DNA from: Coriobacteriia bacterium
GTDB taxonomy: Bacteria; Actinomycetota; Coriobacteriia; WRKU01; WQUG01
DNA: 49,267 nt
Direction of reading: 5' to 3'
Assembly: GCA_009784345.1 (NCBI GenBank)
Contig: WRBW01000005.1
Location: 1-49,267 of the forward strand
In this document: piece by piece, positions 22,546-30,770 of the stretch
Numbering within the stretch: the first letter of the stretch is position 1
How the letters are laid out: each line of letters opens with the position of its first letter
Translations under genes and position numbers: made by a program
The notes under the pieces: generated by a model
Told to the model about the DNA's origin: nothing
Databases searched by the model: none
Seen by the model: the letters and a program-made list of their open reading frames with translations, nothing else

Positions 22546-23136
22546 TTAAAGGTCGATTTCCTGGCCGGGCTCGATGATGATGCGGTTGGGGGCGGTGAAC
22601 TTTTCGGCTTTTGCGCGGTCGAAGAGGGCGCCTGGTTTCATATGGACGGGGATGTTGTGGGCGGCGCCGATGAGGGCTGCGGCTTTGGCGGCTTCATCGG
22701 GCCCCATGTTGAAGATGCCGTCGATGGGCAGGAGCGCGTAGTCCAGCTTGAGAGCAGCGAAGTCTTTCATCTGGTCCGTCGTTGAGGTATCGCCGGATGC
22801 ATAGATTTTCGTGTCATCGACCGTGATGAGGTAGCCGACGCATTTTTTGGGGTTGTGCATGAGGTTTTTCGCCATGACTGATTGGATGTGGACGCCGTGG
22901 CTATCAAAGCTGTTGTGGGTGCCGCCTGCCAGGGCTTCAAAGTTGGTGATAACGCTGCAGCCCGGCTTTTGCGTGACGAGCTCTATTTTATTGTGGTCAC
23001 GGTGCTGATGGGTGACGAGGATAAGATCTGCGGGTAGCTCGTAGCCGTCGCCTGCAAAGGGGTCGACGTAGATGACGGTGCCGTCTGCGGCGGTGATGCG
23101 ATAGCTGCCGTGTCCTTGGTAGTAGAGTTTTGCCAT
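22546..23136 (-). CDS. MBL-fold metal-dependent hydrolase (UPF0173-like)
   Basis: A 196-residue cytoplasmic metallo-beta-lactamase fold protein. YYQGHGSYRI and VIYVDPFAGD start the fold, LVTHQHRDHNK is the metal motif (H-x-H-x-D-H), GTHNSFDSHGVHIQSVMAKN continues, and IYASGDTSTTDQMKDF holds the bridging Asp. This is the YtkL/UPF0173-type group, whose substrates are unknown, some acting on cyclic phosphodiesters or RNA. The start ATG follows GAAAGGCAGCACC. Between two repeat-bearing gaps it looks like a normal chromosomal gene. Confidence 0.85.
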   Translation of the reverse strand: MAKLYYQGHGSYRITAADGTVIYVDPFAGDGYELPADLILVTHQHRDHNKIELVTQKPGCSVITNFEALAGGTHNSFDSHGVHIQSVMAKNLMHNPKKCVGYLITVDDTKIYASGDTSTTDQMKDFAALKLDYALLPIDGIFNMGPDEAAKAAALIGAAHNIPVHMKPGALFDRAKAEKFTAPNRIIIEPGQEIDL

Positions 23137-23196
23137 GGTGCTGCCTTTCGTTGTGGGTTCAAAGGAATAGCTCCAGCGGATGCTGGACTCTCACGA

Positions 23197-23400
23197 CTAT
23201 TCGAAGGTAGGTTTTAGCTTCTTTTTTACGCAGTCAGCAAGATAGAGATTAATCAGCGTTTGATAGGGAACGCCGGTTTCTGCTGACTGCTCTTTGAAGT
23301 AGTCTATCGTACTGATATTGAGGCGAATCGTTATTTGCTTCTGCATTTTTTTTGGAATAGGGCTCGGTTGGGCATTTGAAAAATCGTATTCACTTCTCAT
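23197..23400 (-). CDS. BrnA/CopG-type antitoxin
   Basis: A 67-residue antitoxin. MRSEYDFSNAQPSPIPKKMQ then KQITIRLNISTIDYFKEQSA and GVPYQTLINLYLADCVKKK is the BrnA-like ribbon-helix-helix pattern. It would bind its promoter and neutralise BrnT. The ATG lies after AAGGACAGAGT and overlaps the stop of the toxin remnant by two bases. Because the toxin is gutted, it can only act as an anti-toxin against other BrnT proteins or as a DNA-binding regulator. Confidence 0.8.
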   Translation of the reverse strand: MRSEYDFSNAQPSPIPKKMQKQITIRLNISTIDYFKEQSAETGVPYQTLINLYLADCVKKKLKPTFE

Positions 23401-23511
23401 ACTCTGTCCTTTCTGAAATTCTGATATTGAACCCGCTCATTCTTTGTTGCTTTTCTGGCAGAGATTATTCTTGTTGTCGTCCCACTCGAAAATAATTGCT
23501 TCTGTAAACAT
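23397..23511 (-). pseudogene. brnT: brnT toxin remnant with internal deletion
   Basis: From the ATG at 23509-23511 the minus strand reads MFTEAIIFEWDDNKN, the N-terminus of BrnT, a RelE-fold ribonuclease toxin. In another frame, ending at the stop at 23397-23399, the text ISARKATKNERVQYQNFRKD is the normal BrnT C-terminus, which leads directly into the antitoxin start. About 150 bases of the middle are missing, and the two ends are out of frame. A full toxin is about 90 residues; here only 115 bases remain. The gene order brnT-brnA and the overlap with the antitoxin are preserved. Confidence 0.75.
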
Positions 23512-23665
23512 ATTATACATCTCCTGTAAATATCATTGCAAGAGTCTTTGCAGGAAGATTAACATGCAGACATTTACGCGGGATTAAACGAAGATGAAAG
23601 ATAGATTAAAAGATCATTAACTATTCCTTAAAGAAAGATGAAAGAAGATGAAAGAGCGTCGTGAA

Positions 23666-24211
23666 CTAGCGGTTGTACAGTTGGTCGCGTAGGCTTTGGA
23701 TTTGCTCGTCTGTCAGGCCCAGTTCGTGTGCTTTGGCTAGAGCCTCCTCGCGACTGGCACCCTGCATATCCCGGTACAGCATCAGCAACTGCCAGTAAGA
23801 CAGCCCCGTTTCATCCATGACCATTTGAATGGCCGACTGCTGCGCGCTGTCACCTGCCGCATCACTGCCGTCTGCACTACTGTCGCCTGAATAGCTGCTA
23901 ACCGCCGTGGTCAGCTGCGTGTGGGTGCTGTAAAGAAAAGTCGCCGCAATCGCTACGGGCACCAGAATGATGGCAAGTGCAATAGCAAGCCCAATCCACA
24001 GACCTTTGCGGCTCTTTGGCGGATGCGCATCAAGCCCTCGCAGCTCGCGGCGACGCTGCTCTTGCTGCGAGCTGGTACCCCATCCCTGCTGACTTTCAGG
24101 TGTGGACGCCCTCCCCCGCTGGCGCGACGGCGCGGATGATGTACGTCCTTCAGAGCGATCACCATGAGTACGAATGGGTCCTCTGCTTCTGGTATGGGGG
24201 TCTTGCGACAT
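23666..24211 (-). CDS. Single-pass membrane protein of unknown function
   Basis: A 181-residue protein: a basic, Ser/Gln/Arg-rich cytoplasmic N-terminus (about 60 residues), one membrane segment GLWIGLAIALAIILVPVAIA, then an extracellular Asp/Ser/Ala-rich part and a C-terminal helical region MVMDETGLSYWQLLMLYRDM with LGLTDEQIQSLRDQLYNR. No family recognised. The N-terminal disordered part contains GRASTP, encoded by a copy of the dispersed motif (24103-24117). The ATG at 24211 follows GAGG with nine bases between. Just downstream of the histidine kinase gene's end on the same strand, but 99 bases separate them. Confidence 0.55.
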   Translation of the reverse strand: MSQDPHTRSRGPIRTHGDRSEGRTSSAPSRQRGRASTPESQQGWGTSSQQEQRRRELRGLDAHPPKSRKGLWIGLAIALAIILVPVAIAATFLYSTHTQLTTAVSSYSGDSSADGSDAAGDSAQQSAIQMVMDETGLSYWQLLMLYRDMQGASREEALAKAHELGLTDEQIQSLRDQLYNR

Positions 24212-24309
24212 GGGGTATGCCTCTTTCGGGGTTTGGGTGCAGGGGATTAATTTAAGCATGCTACTGCGAGAAACGCCAGACTAAGATCTGTACTGCAGGT
24301 GCAGGCGAG

Positions 24310-25527
24310 CTAGGCTGCTTGCAGCAGGATGCTAACCTCGAAGAGGTCGCCGCTGACGGCTACGGCAAGCTCGCCGCCCATGAGCTCGGTCAGGCTTTTG
24401 GCGATGTGCAGACCAAGGCCGCTGCCTTCAGACTGGCGGGCTGCGTCGCCGCGAATGAACTGCTCGGTTAGATCGCCGCCCGTTTGGTCCAGGTGCTGCG
24501 CCGATATGTTTTTCAGGGTGAGTTTGACCACCTGTGCCGCGGTTTCGGTCGCTTCAAGATTTGAGCCTGCTGCTGTAGCGTCTGCCATCTTATCTACTGT
24601 TGCATCTGCCGCGACCTGGTCGATTGCAGCAAAGATGCGGGTGCCTGGCAGTGCATATTTGCTTGCATTGGCGTAGAGGTTTTCGAGCACGCGCCACAGC
24701 TGCTGCGGGTCTGCACTGACCGTGAGGCCTTCATCGTCGGGGTCGAAAACGAAGCTCAAGTCCTTTTCTGCAAAGCGGTCATCGAATTCACCTGCTACCT
24801 GCCAGACCGCTTCTGCCAACTTGACAGGACGGACCACCACAGCGACGTTGCCCGTAGACGCCTTTGATGCTTCCAGCAAGTCAGCAGTCAGGGTCTTCAG
24901 GCGGGCAGATTTGCGGTCAAGTACCTCGGTGTATTCTGCGAACTTCTGGTCAAACTCCGCATCCTGTGGTGACAGCTTTTTTAGCAAGTCGCTGTAATTG
25001 ATAATCGAGGTCAGTGGGGTTTGCAGGTCGTGTGACACGTTAGTGATGAGCTCTGATTTGAAGCGTTCGGCGCGCAGCTTTTCTTCGTTTGCCCGCTGGT
25101 ACTTGCGGTCGTATTCTGACGAAAGCGAATACAGAAAGCTGTTCAGGTAGCAAACGCCGACAATCAGCAAGGCCGTCACGCTGGCACTGGGGAGGTCAAA
25201 ACGGCCCCAGAAAGCCTGATTTGCCTGCGACCAGAACATGACGATGCTGTAAACAAAGAGGAGCGTTATCAGCACCGTGATGGTCATGTTGATGGGCTTG
25301 CGGATGAAATGAATCACGCGCGACCACAGGGCTAGAAAGTACAGCACGGGCATGGCGGCAATAGTCGCCATCATCACAGCTGCCTCGCGACTGAAGGTCG
25401 ATATGAAGGGAGACCTCTCTGCCGCACCCAGCATGGCGTAGGAATTAATCACCAGCAGTGCCGCCACAACGGCAATCATGATGGCTGCGACCTGCAGGGT
25501 ATTTTTGTCAATCTTGTAGTTGTTCAT
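24310..25527 (-). CDS. Sensor histidine kinase (VanS-like context)
   Basis: A 405-residue membrane histidine kinase. Four membrane segments fill the first 130 residues (LQVAAIMIAVVAALLVINSY, MATIAAMPVLYFLALW, ITVLITLLFVYSIVMFW, VTALLIVGVCYLNSFLYSL). The dimerisation domain has the phospho-His in LITNVSHDLQTPLTSIINYS. The ATPase domain has ENLYANASKYALPGTRI (N box) and SEGSGLGLHIAKSLTELMGG (G2 box). There is no large extracellular sensor, so the signal is probably sensed in the membrane. It overlaps the response regulator gene by four bases and follows the VanY gene: a VanY-R-S operon. Confidence 0.9.
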   Translation of the reverse strand: MNNYKIDKNTLQVAAIMIAVVAALLVINSYAMLGAAERSPFISTFSREAAVMMATIAAMPVLYFLALWSRVIHFIRKPINMTITVLITLLFVYSIVMFWSQANQAFWGRFDLPSASVTALLIVGVCYLNSFLYSLSSEYDRKYQRANEEKLRAERFKSELITNVSHDLQTPLTSIINYSDLLKKLSPQDAEFDQKFAEYTEVLDRKSARLKTLTADLLEASKASTGNVAVVVRPVKLAEAVWQVAGEFDDRFAEKDLSFVFDPDDEGLTVSADPQQLWRVLENLYANASKYALPGTRIFAAIDQVAADATVDKMADATAAGSNLEATETAAQVVKLTLKNISAQHLDQTGGDLTEQFIRGDAARQSEGSGLGLHIAKSLTELMGGELAVAVSGDLFEVSILLQAA

Positions 25528-26288
25528 GTGAGTTTTACCACCTTATAACCCAGGCCGTAGATCATCTTCAGGTACTGCGGCTCTTTAGGGTTGACTTCGA
25601 TTTTTTCGCGGATGCGACGGACGTGGACCGATACGGTTTTCGATACTTCAAACGCGGGCTCATTCCAGACGGATTCATAGATTTGATTAGCGGAAAAGAC
25701 CTGTTCGGGGTGTGAGATCAGCAGCTTCAGGATTTGGTATTCTAGGGCTGTCAGCTTGACTTCGGCCTCTGCCAGAGTGACGCGCTTTTTCACGTCGTCC
25801 AGTATGAGGTCGCCGGTTTGATAGATGCCTGCTTGCGGCTTGCTGGTCTGATCGCCCTCGCCCGTTTTGCTGTCGGCCGCACCCGCATCTGCACCTGCGT
25901 CCAAGCCACCCAGGCGCGCATAACGGCGCAGCGTCGCCTTGACCCGCGCAATCAGCTCGACGGGATTGAAGGGCTTCGTGATGTAGTCATCCCCTCCCAT
26001 GTTCAGCCCCAGAATGCGGTCCGTGTCTTCGGCTTTGGCCGACAGAAAGACGATGGGCACATTGCTGCGGTCGCGAATACGCACAGCCGTCTGAATGCCA
26101 TCAAGCTGCGGCATCATGACATCCAGCAGCACCAGATGCACGTCAGTATCACCCAGCACCTGCAAGGCCTCCAGCCCGTCTTGCGCCTGCACAACGCCGA
26201 AGCCCTCCTGGCTCAGATAAATCTCGAGCGCATTGCGAATGTCTGCGTCGTCGTCAGTGATGAGTATCGTGTAGTCGCTGTTGTTCAT
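25524..26288 (-). CDS. OmpR-family response regulator (VanR-like context)
   Basis: A 254-residue response regulator. The receiver has the acidic pair ITDDDADIR, the phospho-Asp in VLLDVMMPQLDG, and the conserved Thr/Lys in IVFLSAKAEDTDRI and DDYITKPFNPVELI. A linker of about 30 residues rich in Ala, Gly and Asp (DAGADAGAADSKTGEGDQTS) is longer than usual. The C-terminal winged helix (LTALEYQILKLLISHPEQVF, VHVRRIREKIE, YGLGYKV) binds DNA as OmpR does. It lies eight bases downstream of the carboxypeptidase stop and overlaps the kinase start. Confidence 0.9.
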   Translation of the reverse strand: MNNSDYTILITDDDADIRNALEIYLSQEGFGVVQAQDGLEALQVLGDTDVHLVLLDVMMPQLDGIQTAVRIRDRSNVPIVFLSAKAEDTDRILGLNMGGDDYITKPFNPVELIARVKATLRRYARLGGLDAGADAGAADSKTGEGDQTSKPQAGIYQTGDLILDDVKKRVTLAEAEVKLTALEYQILKLLISHPEQVFSANQIYESVWNEPAFEVSKTVSVHVRRIREKIEVNPKEPQYLKMIYGLGYKVVKLT

Positions 26289-26296
26289 GTCGTCTC

Positions 26297-27439
26297 TTAT
26301 TCCCAGGCGGTCACGATGTGGCCGCCTCTATTGTCGGTCGAATAGCTAAAGCCAGGCGCATCATCAGAGGGAGTGCGTCCATTGCTGTTGCTGCTGCCAG
26401 CTTCAGTCTTGTTGTTAGGCACATATACTACGCCATTTTCTGCTGCCTGATAACGAACCTGATAGCTTCGTGCACCAATAGTAAGGTCAAAGCCACCCCT
26501 TTCTGCTAGCTGCTGCAGGTACTCCTCGAGCGTCAGATTGTGCTGCGCCATGTACCAGGCGTGCGGGACGCCAACGTAACGAAAGTGCCAGGGCTCGAAG
26601 GCGATACCGGTGATGTCTTTCGTCCCAGCTGGATAGCGCAGAATCAAACCGTAGCGCCAGGCGTTGTCTGCCAGAAACTGCTCTTCTGCCGATGTGCCGT
26701 CGAGCTGCTCGCTCAAGGGGGCATGGCGCTGTGCCAAATTGGTCGGGACGATGTCTGCTGCAAGACCACTGTGATGCTCACTGTGACCAGGAGGCTGCAC
26801 GAGGCTAGGGTCTGCCATCTGCTGGTACAGTTGATTCTGACGCTCGAGGCTGCGAAAGCCGCTGGCGATGTGAAAGGGTCCGTATCCTGCTGCTCGCGCA
26901 GAATCCAGCAAGCCTGCGACTGCTGCCAGCGCATCTGGGCGCATCAAGATGCCGTCTTGCGCCACAGGTAATAGGGGTGCAACGGGGACCAGATCTGCCT
27001 GAACAGGAATAGTGCTGATGGCGTGATCTGTGTTTATGAGCTCGAAGGTGTGCGTGTTAGTGAGCTCGCTTACCGGGACAGCCGTATTAAAGGGTGCGTT
27101 GTTGTGCGCGAAGTCTGTTGCATCGCCCTCTACATCTTCCGGTGCCAAATCACCCGCAGTAGCAGCCGCTGCCGCGACACGGTAGCTGCCGTCGCCTGGG
27201 CGCAGTGCCGAAATGAGAGCAGGAGTATCAAGGGCTGATGTGAGGCTCGCCACACCTGATGCGATGACAACCGCTATGACAGCTGCCAGCAGAATCTGGC
27301 GCAAGCTTCGTGTCTGGGCTGCCTTTTGGCGACGCCTGCGAATGCGCTCGCGCCTCGCCGGACTGAGCTCGCAGCTCAAATCCGCATGCCCTGCAAAGGA
27401 GCCTGATTGCCGCCCTGTTATGTGAGTACTGTTTTCCAT
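26297..27439 (-). CDS. VanY-like D-alanyl-D-alanine carboxypeptidase
   Basis: A 380-residue membrane-anchored protein. A basic N-terminus and one membrane segment (LRQILLAAVIAVVIASGVAS) put the rest outside the cell. The VanY domain has FHIASGFRSLERQNQLYQQM, the zinc site GHSEHHSGLAADI (His and Asp), and FEPWHFRYVG (catalytic Glu, zinc His). It trims the terminal D-Ala from peptidoglycan stem peptides. A tail after the domain includes GRTPSDD, encoded by a motif copy (26367-26381). The start at 27439 is chosen for GGGGTG just before it; a TTG at 27466 is also open. First gene of an operon with the response regulator and histidine kinase. Confidence 0.85.
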   Translation of the reverse strand: MENSTHITGRQSGSFAGHADLSCELSPARRERIRRRRQKAAQTRSLRQILLAAVIAVVIASGVASLTSALDTPALISALRPGDGSYRVAAAAATAGDLAPEDVEGDATDFAHNNAPFNTAVPVSELTNTHTFELINTDHAISTIPVQADLVPVAPLLPVAQDGILMRPDALAAVAGLLDSARAAGYGPFHIASGFRSLERQNQLYQQMADPSLVQPPGHSEHHSGLAADIVPTNLAQRHAPLSEQLDGTSAEEQFLADNAWRYGLILRYPAGTKDITGIAFEPWHFRYVGVPHAWYMAQHNLTLEEYLQQLAERGGFDLTIGARSYQVRYQAAENGVVYVPNNKTEAGSSNSNGRTPSDDAPGFSYSTDNRGGHIVTAWE

Positions 27440-27702
27440 GCACCCCAGACTAGAGGGCAAAGTCAAAGTTGGAGCACCAGAAATATTACAACAATGTTAA
27501 GAAGTCCCTGGCGGAGTGCGTCCATGCTATCGCGACTCATCACACTGAGTGAGCGGACGGGCGGGGACGCACGCCCCTACAAACTCTGCATGCGTCTCAA
27601 GCCTTGTATCTGCGCCATTTTGGCATATTTGGAGTAGATATTTTTTGAGTGGCGTGGATAAAGGTGGCGGAGGGAGGCGGAGTACGTCCATGCTATCGCA
27701 TT
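27440..27702. repeat. Intergenic region with two motif copies and a hairpin
   Basis: No gene is seen. An exact GGCGGAGTGCGTCCA is at 27510-27524 and GGCGGAGTACGTCCA at 27676-27690. Both are followed by TGCTATCGC, so the two copies share 24 bases and are likely duplicates. Between them GGGCGGGGACGCACGCCC (about 27559) folds into a short stem, followed by CTAC as in the other GC-rich hairpins at 15230. The second copy is 13 bases after the stop codon of the next gene, on its 3' side. Confidence 0.6.
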
Positions 27703-28062
27703 TTAGTTGACCTCGAAGGGGTTGAGGCGCCGTGTGAGGTGCCAGCCGCTGCAGTCATTGCAGCGATATTTGGCAAGGGGCGGTGTCGTGAGGTCACGGG
27801 CCGCTTCTGCGATGGCAGCATCTGCCTGTTGTGCCGTGTAGACGCGCTTGCCTGAGGTGCGACAATACATCCCTTCGCGCGAGGCGCTCCAGTATTCGCA
27901 GCTGGTGTCCTTCGGCGATGCAGCCTGTTTGCGGACAGGCTTTGCACCGTCGTCTTTTTTGATTTGAGTCGGCGTCGCATCAAGCAGCTGATTCATTTCA
28001 TCATCTGACAGATCAGATCGCTCGAAGCTGACACCGAAATCCATCTCATCCACGCTGCTCAC
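27703..28062 (-). CDS. Small zinc-binding protein of unknown function
   Basis: A protein of up to 119 residues, acidic in the first third (MSSVDEMDFGVSFERSDLSD), with CEYWSASREGMYCRTSG in the middle and KYRCNDCSGWHLTRRLNP near the end. The C-x(n)-C and CNDCxGWHLT pattern looks like a small zinc-binding fold often found in phage and mobile-element proteins. Function is not known. The start is unsure: GTG at 28062, GTG at 28053 or ATG at 28044 all lie near a GAGAGG site. The motif copy at 27676-27690 lies directly 3' of it. Confidence 0.5.
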   Translation of the reverse strand: MSSVDEMDFGVSFERSDLSDDEMNQLLDATPTQIKKDDGAKPVRKQAASPKDTSCEYWSASREGMYCRTSGKRVYTAQQADAAIAEAARDLTTPPLAKYRCNDCSGWHLTRRLNPFEVN

Positions 28063-28149
28063 CTCTCTTCACTGAAGTCGTCTTGCACACCTACCATCTT
28101 ACCCTGAAAGACCAAGATCCCTCGCCAGAGGTCTCATTATCACAGAAAC

Positions 28150-28243
28150 AAACTGCGCTAGGGAAATAGGAGTTTGGAATGACGTTGATCTAGCGCAAGA
28201 CCCCGGATCGAGGGTCATGGTGGGATGCTGGGTGCACTCCGCC
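28150..28243. repeat. Repeat fragment in the divergent region before the GTPase
   Basis: A module B-like stretch (CAAGACCCCGGATCGAGGGT) and TGGGTGCACTCCGCC (28229-28243), the dispersed motif with two changes. It lies between the divergent small zinc protein gene and the GTPase gene, about 80 bases before the GTPase start. Nothing coding is seen between 28063 and 28293. Confidence 0.5.
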
Positions 28244-28320
28244 AATTAATTAAGAGTGGTATGATGAATTCTTATCTGAGGTACAGGTGAGCTTTGGTGG
28301 ATAGTGTGCGGGGAGGCATC

Positions 28321-29538
28321 ATGGCGCTGAAGGACAAGCTGGGTAGTGCGAAAGACGGTGCGCTGGATGTGGCGGGGCTGCTGCTGGCAAAGAAGGGTCG
28401 CAGTCGCGTTGCGAGCGGTGGGATGAGCGAACACGACCGTGTCAATATTTTGATTGCGGGAAAGACGGGCGTGGGAAAGAGCAGTCTCATTAATGCGGTG
28501 TTTGGCAAGGATCTGGCGCGCACGGGGATTGGTGCGCCGGTGACTCAGTACTATGAGCGTTTCGAGCGCGCGGGCATCCCGCTGACGGTCTATGACTTCA
28601 AGGGGCTGGAGCTTGATCCGCAGGTTCAGCGCAGTGTGCGTTCTGATATCAAGAAGCTTATTGCGGCGAATCGGCGCAATGTGAGTCGCAATGATGACAT
28701 TCATCTGGTGTGGTACTGCATTTCATCTGAGGGCTCGAAGGTCGAGGATTTCGAATTCGAGTTGATTCAGGATATTTCCAAATATGTTGACGTGATTATC
28801 GTTATTACAAAGAGCTATGACGGGGCTGATGCGAGTGAGCTGATGGCTTACATCGAATCACAACGTGAAGTGCGCGGGCTTGATTATCGCGGTCTGGTGC
28901 CCGTGGTATCTTTTGACAAGAGTATCGGGGATGTCGTCGTGGCACCCGCCTGTGGCATCGAAGAGCTGACCGAGCTGTCCTATGAACTGTTGCCAGAGGT
29001 GCAGCGCCGCGCCTTTGCAGAGGCTCAGCGAGCATCTGCGCTTTTGCGCAAGCGTGCCGCCTATTCTGCCATTGGACTTGCGAGCGCGTCTTCTGCTGCC
29101 ATTGGTGCGATTCCCATAAAGAAGGCAGATGCTGCACTGTTGGTACCCATACAGATGGCTATGCTGGGCAAGATTGCGAATCTTTACGAATTGGACTTTC
29201 ACAAGGATGACTTTTCAAAGGTCATTGCGGCTGTTGCGCCTGCCGCCCTGCCAACAGCTGGGAAGTATGGCGTCCAAACGCTGCTGGGCTTTGTGCCTGC
29301 TGGCAGGGCTGCGACGGCTGTAATTAGTGGCTCTGTTGCTGCGGGGCTGACCGTTGCATTGGGTGCCGCCTTTGTGAAAGCACTGGAGGCCGGCCTGTCT
29401 GAAGTTGACTTGAGCAATGGCATTCCGCCCGAGTTTGCCGACCTGATGCGCGCGACTTTTGGCGCATCAATCGCTGACTCGCTGAAGGGCGCCGTGGGTG
29501 CTGATTCTAGCGCTGGCGCTGCACCCGTGGTGTCTTAG
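28321..29538 (+). CDS. GTPase with Era/TrmE-like G domain and DUF697-like C-terminus
   Basis: A 405-residue GTPase. The P-loop is AGKTGVGKSS (about residues 41-50), switch II is YDFKGLEL in place of DxxG (DFKG), and the G4 position is VITKSYDGAD, with TKS instead of the usual NKxD, so nucleotide specificity may be altered. The C-terminal half has long hydrophobic, Ala-rich stretches (YSAIGLASASSAAIGAIPIK, LPTAGKYGVQTLLG, AAVISGSVAAGLTVALG-like) that could be membrane-associated, as in DUF697/YcjF-type GTPases. The ATG at 28321 follows GGGGAGG, so the TTG at 28294 is not used. Its stop overlaps the tyrS stop on the other strand by four bases. Confidence 0.75.
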   Translation: MALKDKLGSAKDGALDVAGLLLAKKGRSRVASGGMSEHDRVNILIAGKTGVGKSSLINAVFGKDLARTGIGAPVTQYYERFERAGIPLTVYDFKGLELDPQVQRSVRSDIKKLIAANRRNVSRNDDIHLVWYCISSEGSKVEDFEFELIQDISKYVDVIIVITKSYDGADASELMAYIESQREVRGLDYRGLVPVVSFDKSIGDVVVAPACGIEELTELSYELLPEVQRRAFAEAQRASALLRKRAAYSAIGLASASSAAIGAIPIKKADAALLVPIQMAMLGKIANLYELDFHKDDFSKVIAAVAPAALPTAGKYGVQTLLGFVPAGRAATAVISGSVAAGLTVALGAAFVKALEAGLSEVDLSNGIPPEFADLMRATFGASIADSLKGAVGADSSAGAAPVVS

Positions 29539-30770
29539 TTTAGCTTGAGGTATTTGCGCTTGCCGACCTGCAGAACCTTGCCCTGTAAGGCTGCCGGTTC
29601 AAGCTCATAGCTTTTGGCGGCAAGTGCCTCACCGTCAATTTTGACTCCGCCGCCGTCAATCAACCTGCGAGCCTCGCCAGATGAGCTGGCTAGACCGTGC
29701 TGATTCATCAGTGCTGGCAAGAAGATGCGGCCTTCGTCATTGGACGCACTCCCCCAGTCGATAGTGACCTCAGCTATATCAGTGGGCATGGCGTGCTGCT
29801 TGAAGATGCGGTCAAAGGCGGCTTCTGATTCTGCGGCCGCCTCTATGCCGTAGTACAGTCCGACGATGTCGCGTGCGAGGCGACGCTTAAGCTGACCAGG
29901 GTGCAGGCTGCCGTCTGCGAGGCCCGCTTCAATGGCCTTGATTTCGCCCAGGGACTCTGCCGTTGCCAGGCGGAAGTAGCTGGGCATCAGCTCATCGGGA
30001 ATCGACATGACTTTGCCAAACATATCTGCTGGATCGTCTGTTAACCCGACGTAGTTTTGATAGGATTTGCTCATTTTTTGCACGCCGTCGGTGCCCACCA
30101 GCAGCGGCATGGTCAGCGCAATCTGTGGCTCCATGCCTGATTTTTCCATAAGCTCGCGGCCTGCCAGCAGGTTGAACAGTTGGTCAGTTCCCCCCAGCTC
30201 GACGTCTGCTTCAATGGCGACGCTGTCGTAGGCCTGTGCCATGGGGTACAGCAGTTCGTGCAGCGAGATGGGTTTTTGTTCTTTCAGGCGTTTGTCAAAG
30301 TCATCGCGCTCGATGATGCGCGCGACCGTAAATTTCGACGTGATTTTCAGCAGGTCGGCAAAGCCCAGGGGGGACAGCCACTCGCTGTTGTGGCGTAGCT
30401 CGGTCTTTTCGGGATCGAGAATCTTGAAGGCCTGTTCGATGTAGGTCTCTGCGTTTGCCGCGACCTCTTCTGGTGTCAGGGGGGGGCGCGTGACGCTACG
30501 CCCTGAGGGGTCGCCAATCAGTGCCGTAAAGTCACCAATAATCAGTACGACGGTATGTCCGCAGTCCTGAAACTGGCGCAGCTTGCGCAGGGGCACGGCG
30601 TGACCCAGGTGCAGGTCGGGAGCCGTAGGGTCAACACCCAGCTTGATGCGCAGGGGTGCGCCGCTTGCCTGCGAGCGCTCGAGCTTTTTGCGCAGGTCAG
30701 CCAGGGGGACAATCTGTTCTGCCCCGGACTCGATTATTTCTAACTGTTCATCAATTCCAAAATTAGACAC
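29535..30770 (-). CDS. tyrS: Tyrosyl-tRNA synthetase
   Basis: A 411-residue class I synthetase that charges tRNA-Tyr with tyrosine. The HIGH-type motif is DLHLGHAVPLRKL, the KMSKS motif is VQKMSKSYQNYVG, and the C-terminal S4 RNA-binding domain runs from HGLASSSGEARRLIDGGGVK to the end. The start GTG at 30770 lies inside the last codons of efp, so the genes overlap by eight bases and translation is coupled. An intact motif copy (29741-29755) is read as WGSASNDEG in the region between the catalytic core and S4 domain. This is a bacterial TyrRS of the TyrZ-like, longer-HIGH (HLGH) type. Confidence 0.95.
   Translation of the reverse strand: MSNFGIDEQLEIIESGAEQIVPLADLRKKLERSQASGAPLRIKLGVDPTAPDLHLGHAVPLRKLRQFQDCGHTVVLIIGDFTALIGDPSGRSVTRPPLTPEEVAANAETYIEQAFKILDPEKTELRHNSEWLSPLGFADLLKITSKFTVARIIERDDFDKRLKEQKPISLHELLYPMAQAYDSVAIEADVELGGTDQLFNLLAGRELMEKSGMEPQIALTMPLLVGTDGVQKMSKSYQNYVGLTDDPADMFGKVMSIPDELMPSYFRLATAESLGEIKAIEAGLADGSLHPGQLKRRLARDIVGLYYGIEAAAESEAAFDRIFKQHAMPTDIAEVTIDWGSASNDEGRIFLPALMNQHGLASSSGEARRLIDGGGVKIDGEALAAKSYELEPAALQGKVLQVGKRKYLKLN

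Noticed and set aside
23540-23660. AAGATGAAAG repeats downstream of the membrane protein gene as a possible small array.
   Set aside because: Only short and irregular A/G-rich runs; too few units and no spacing.
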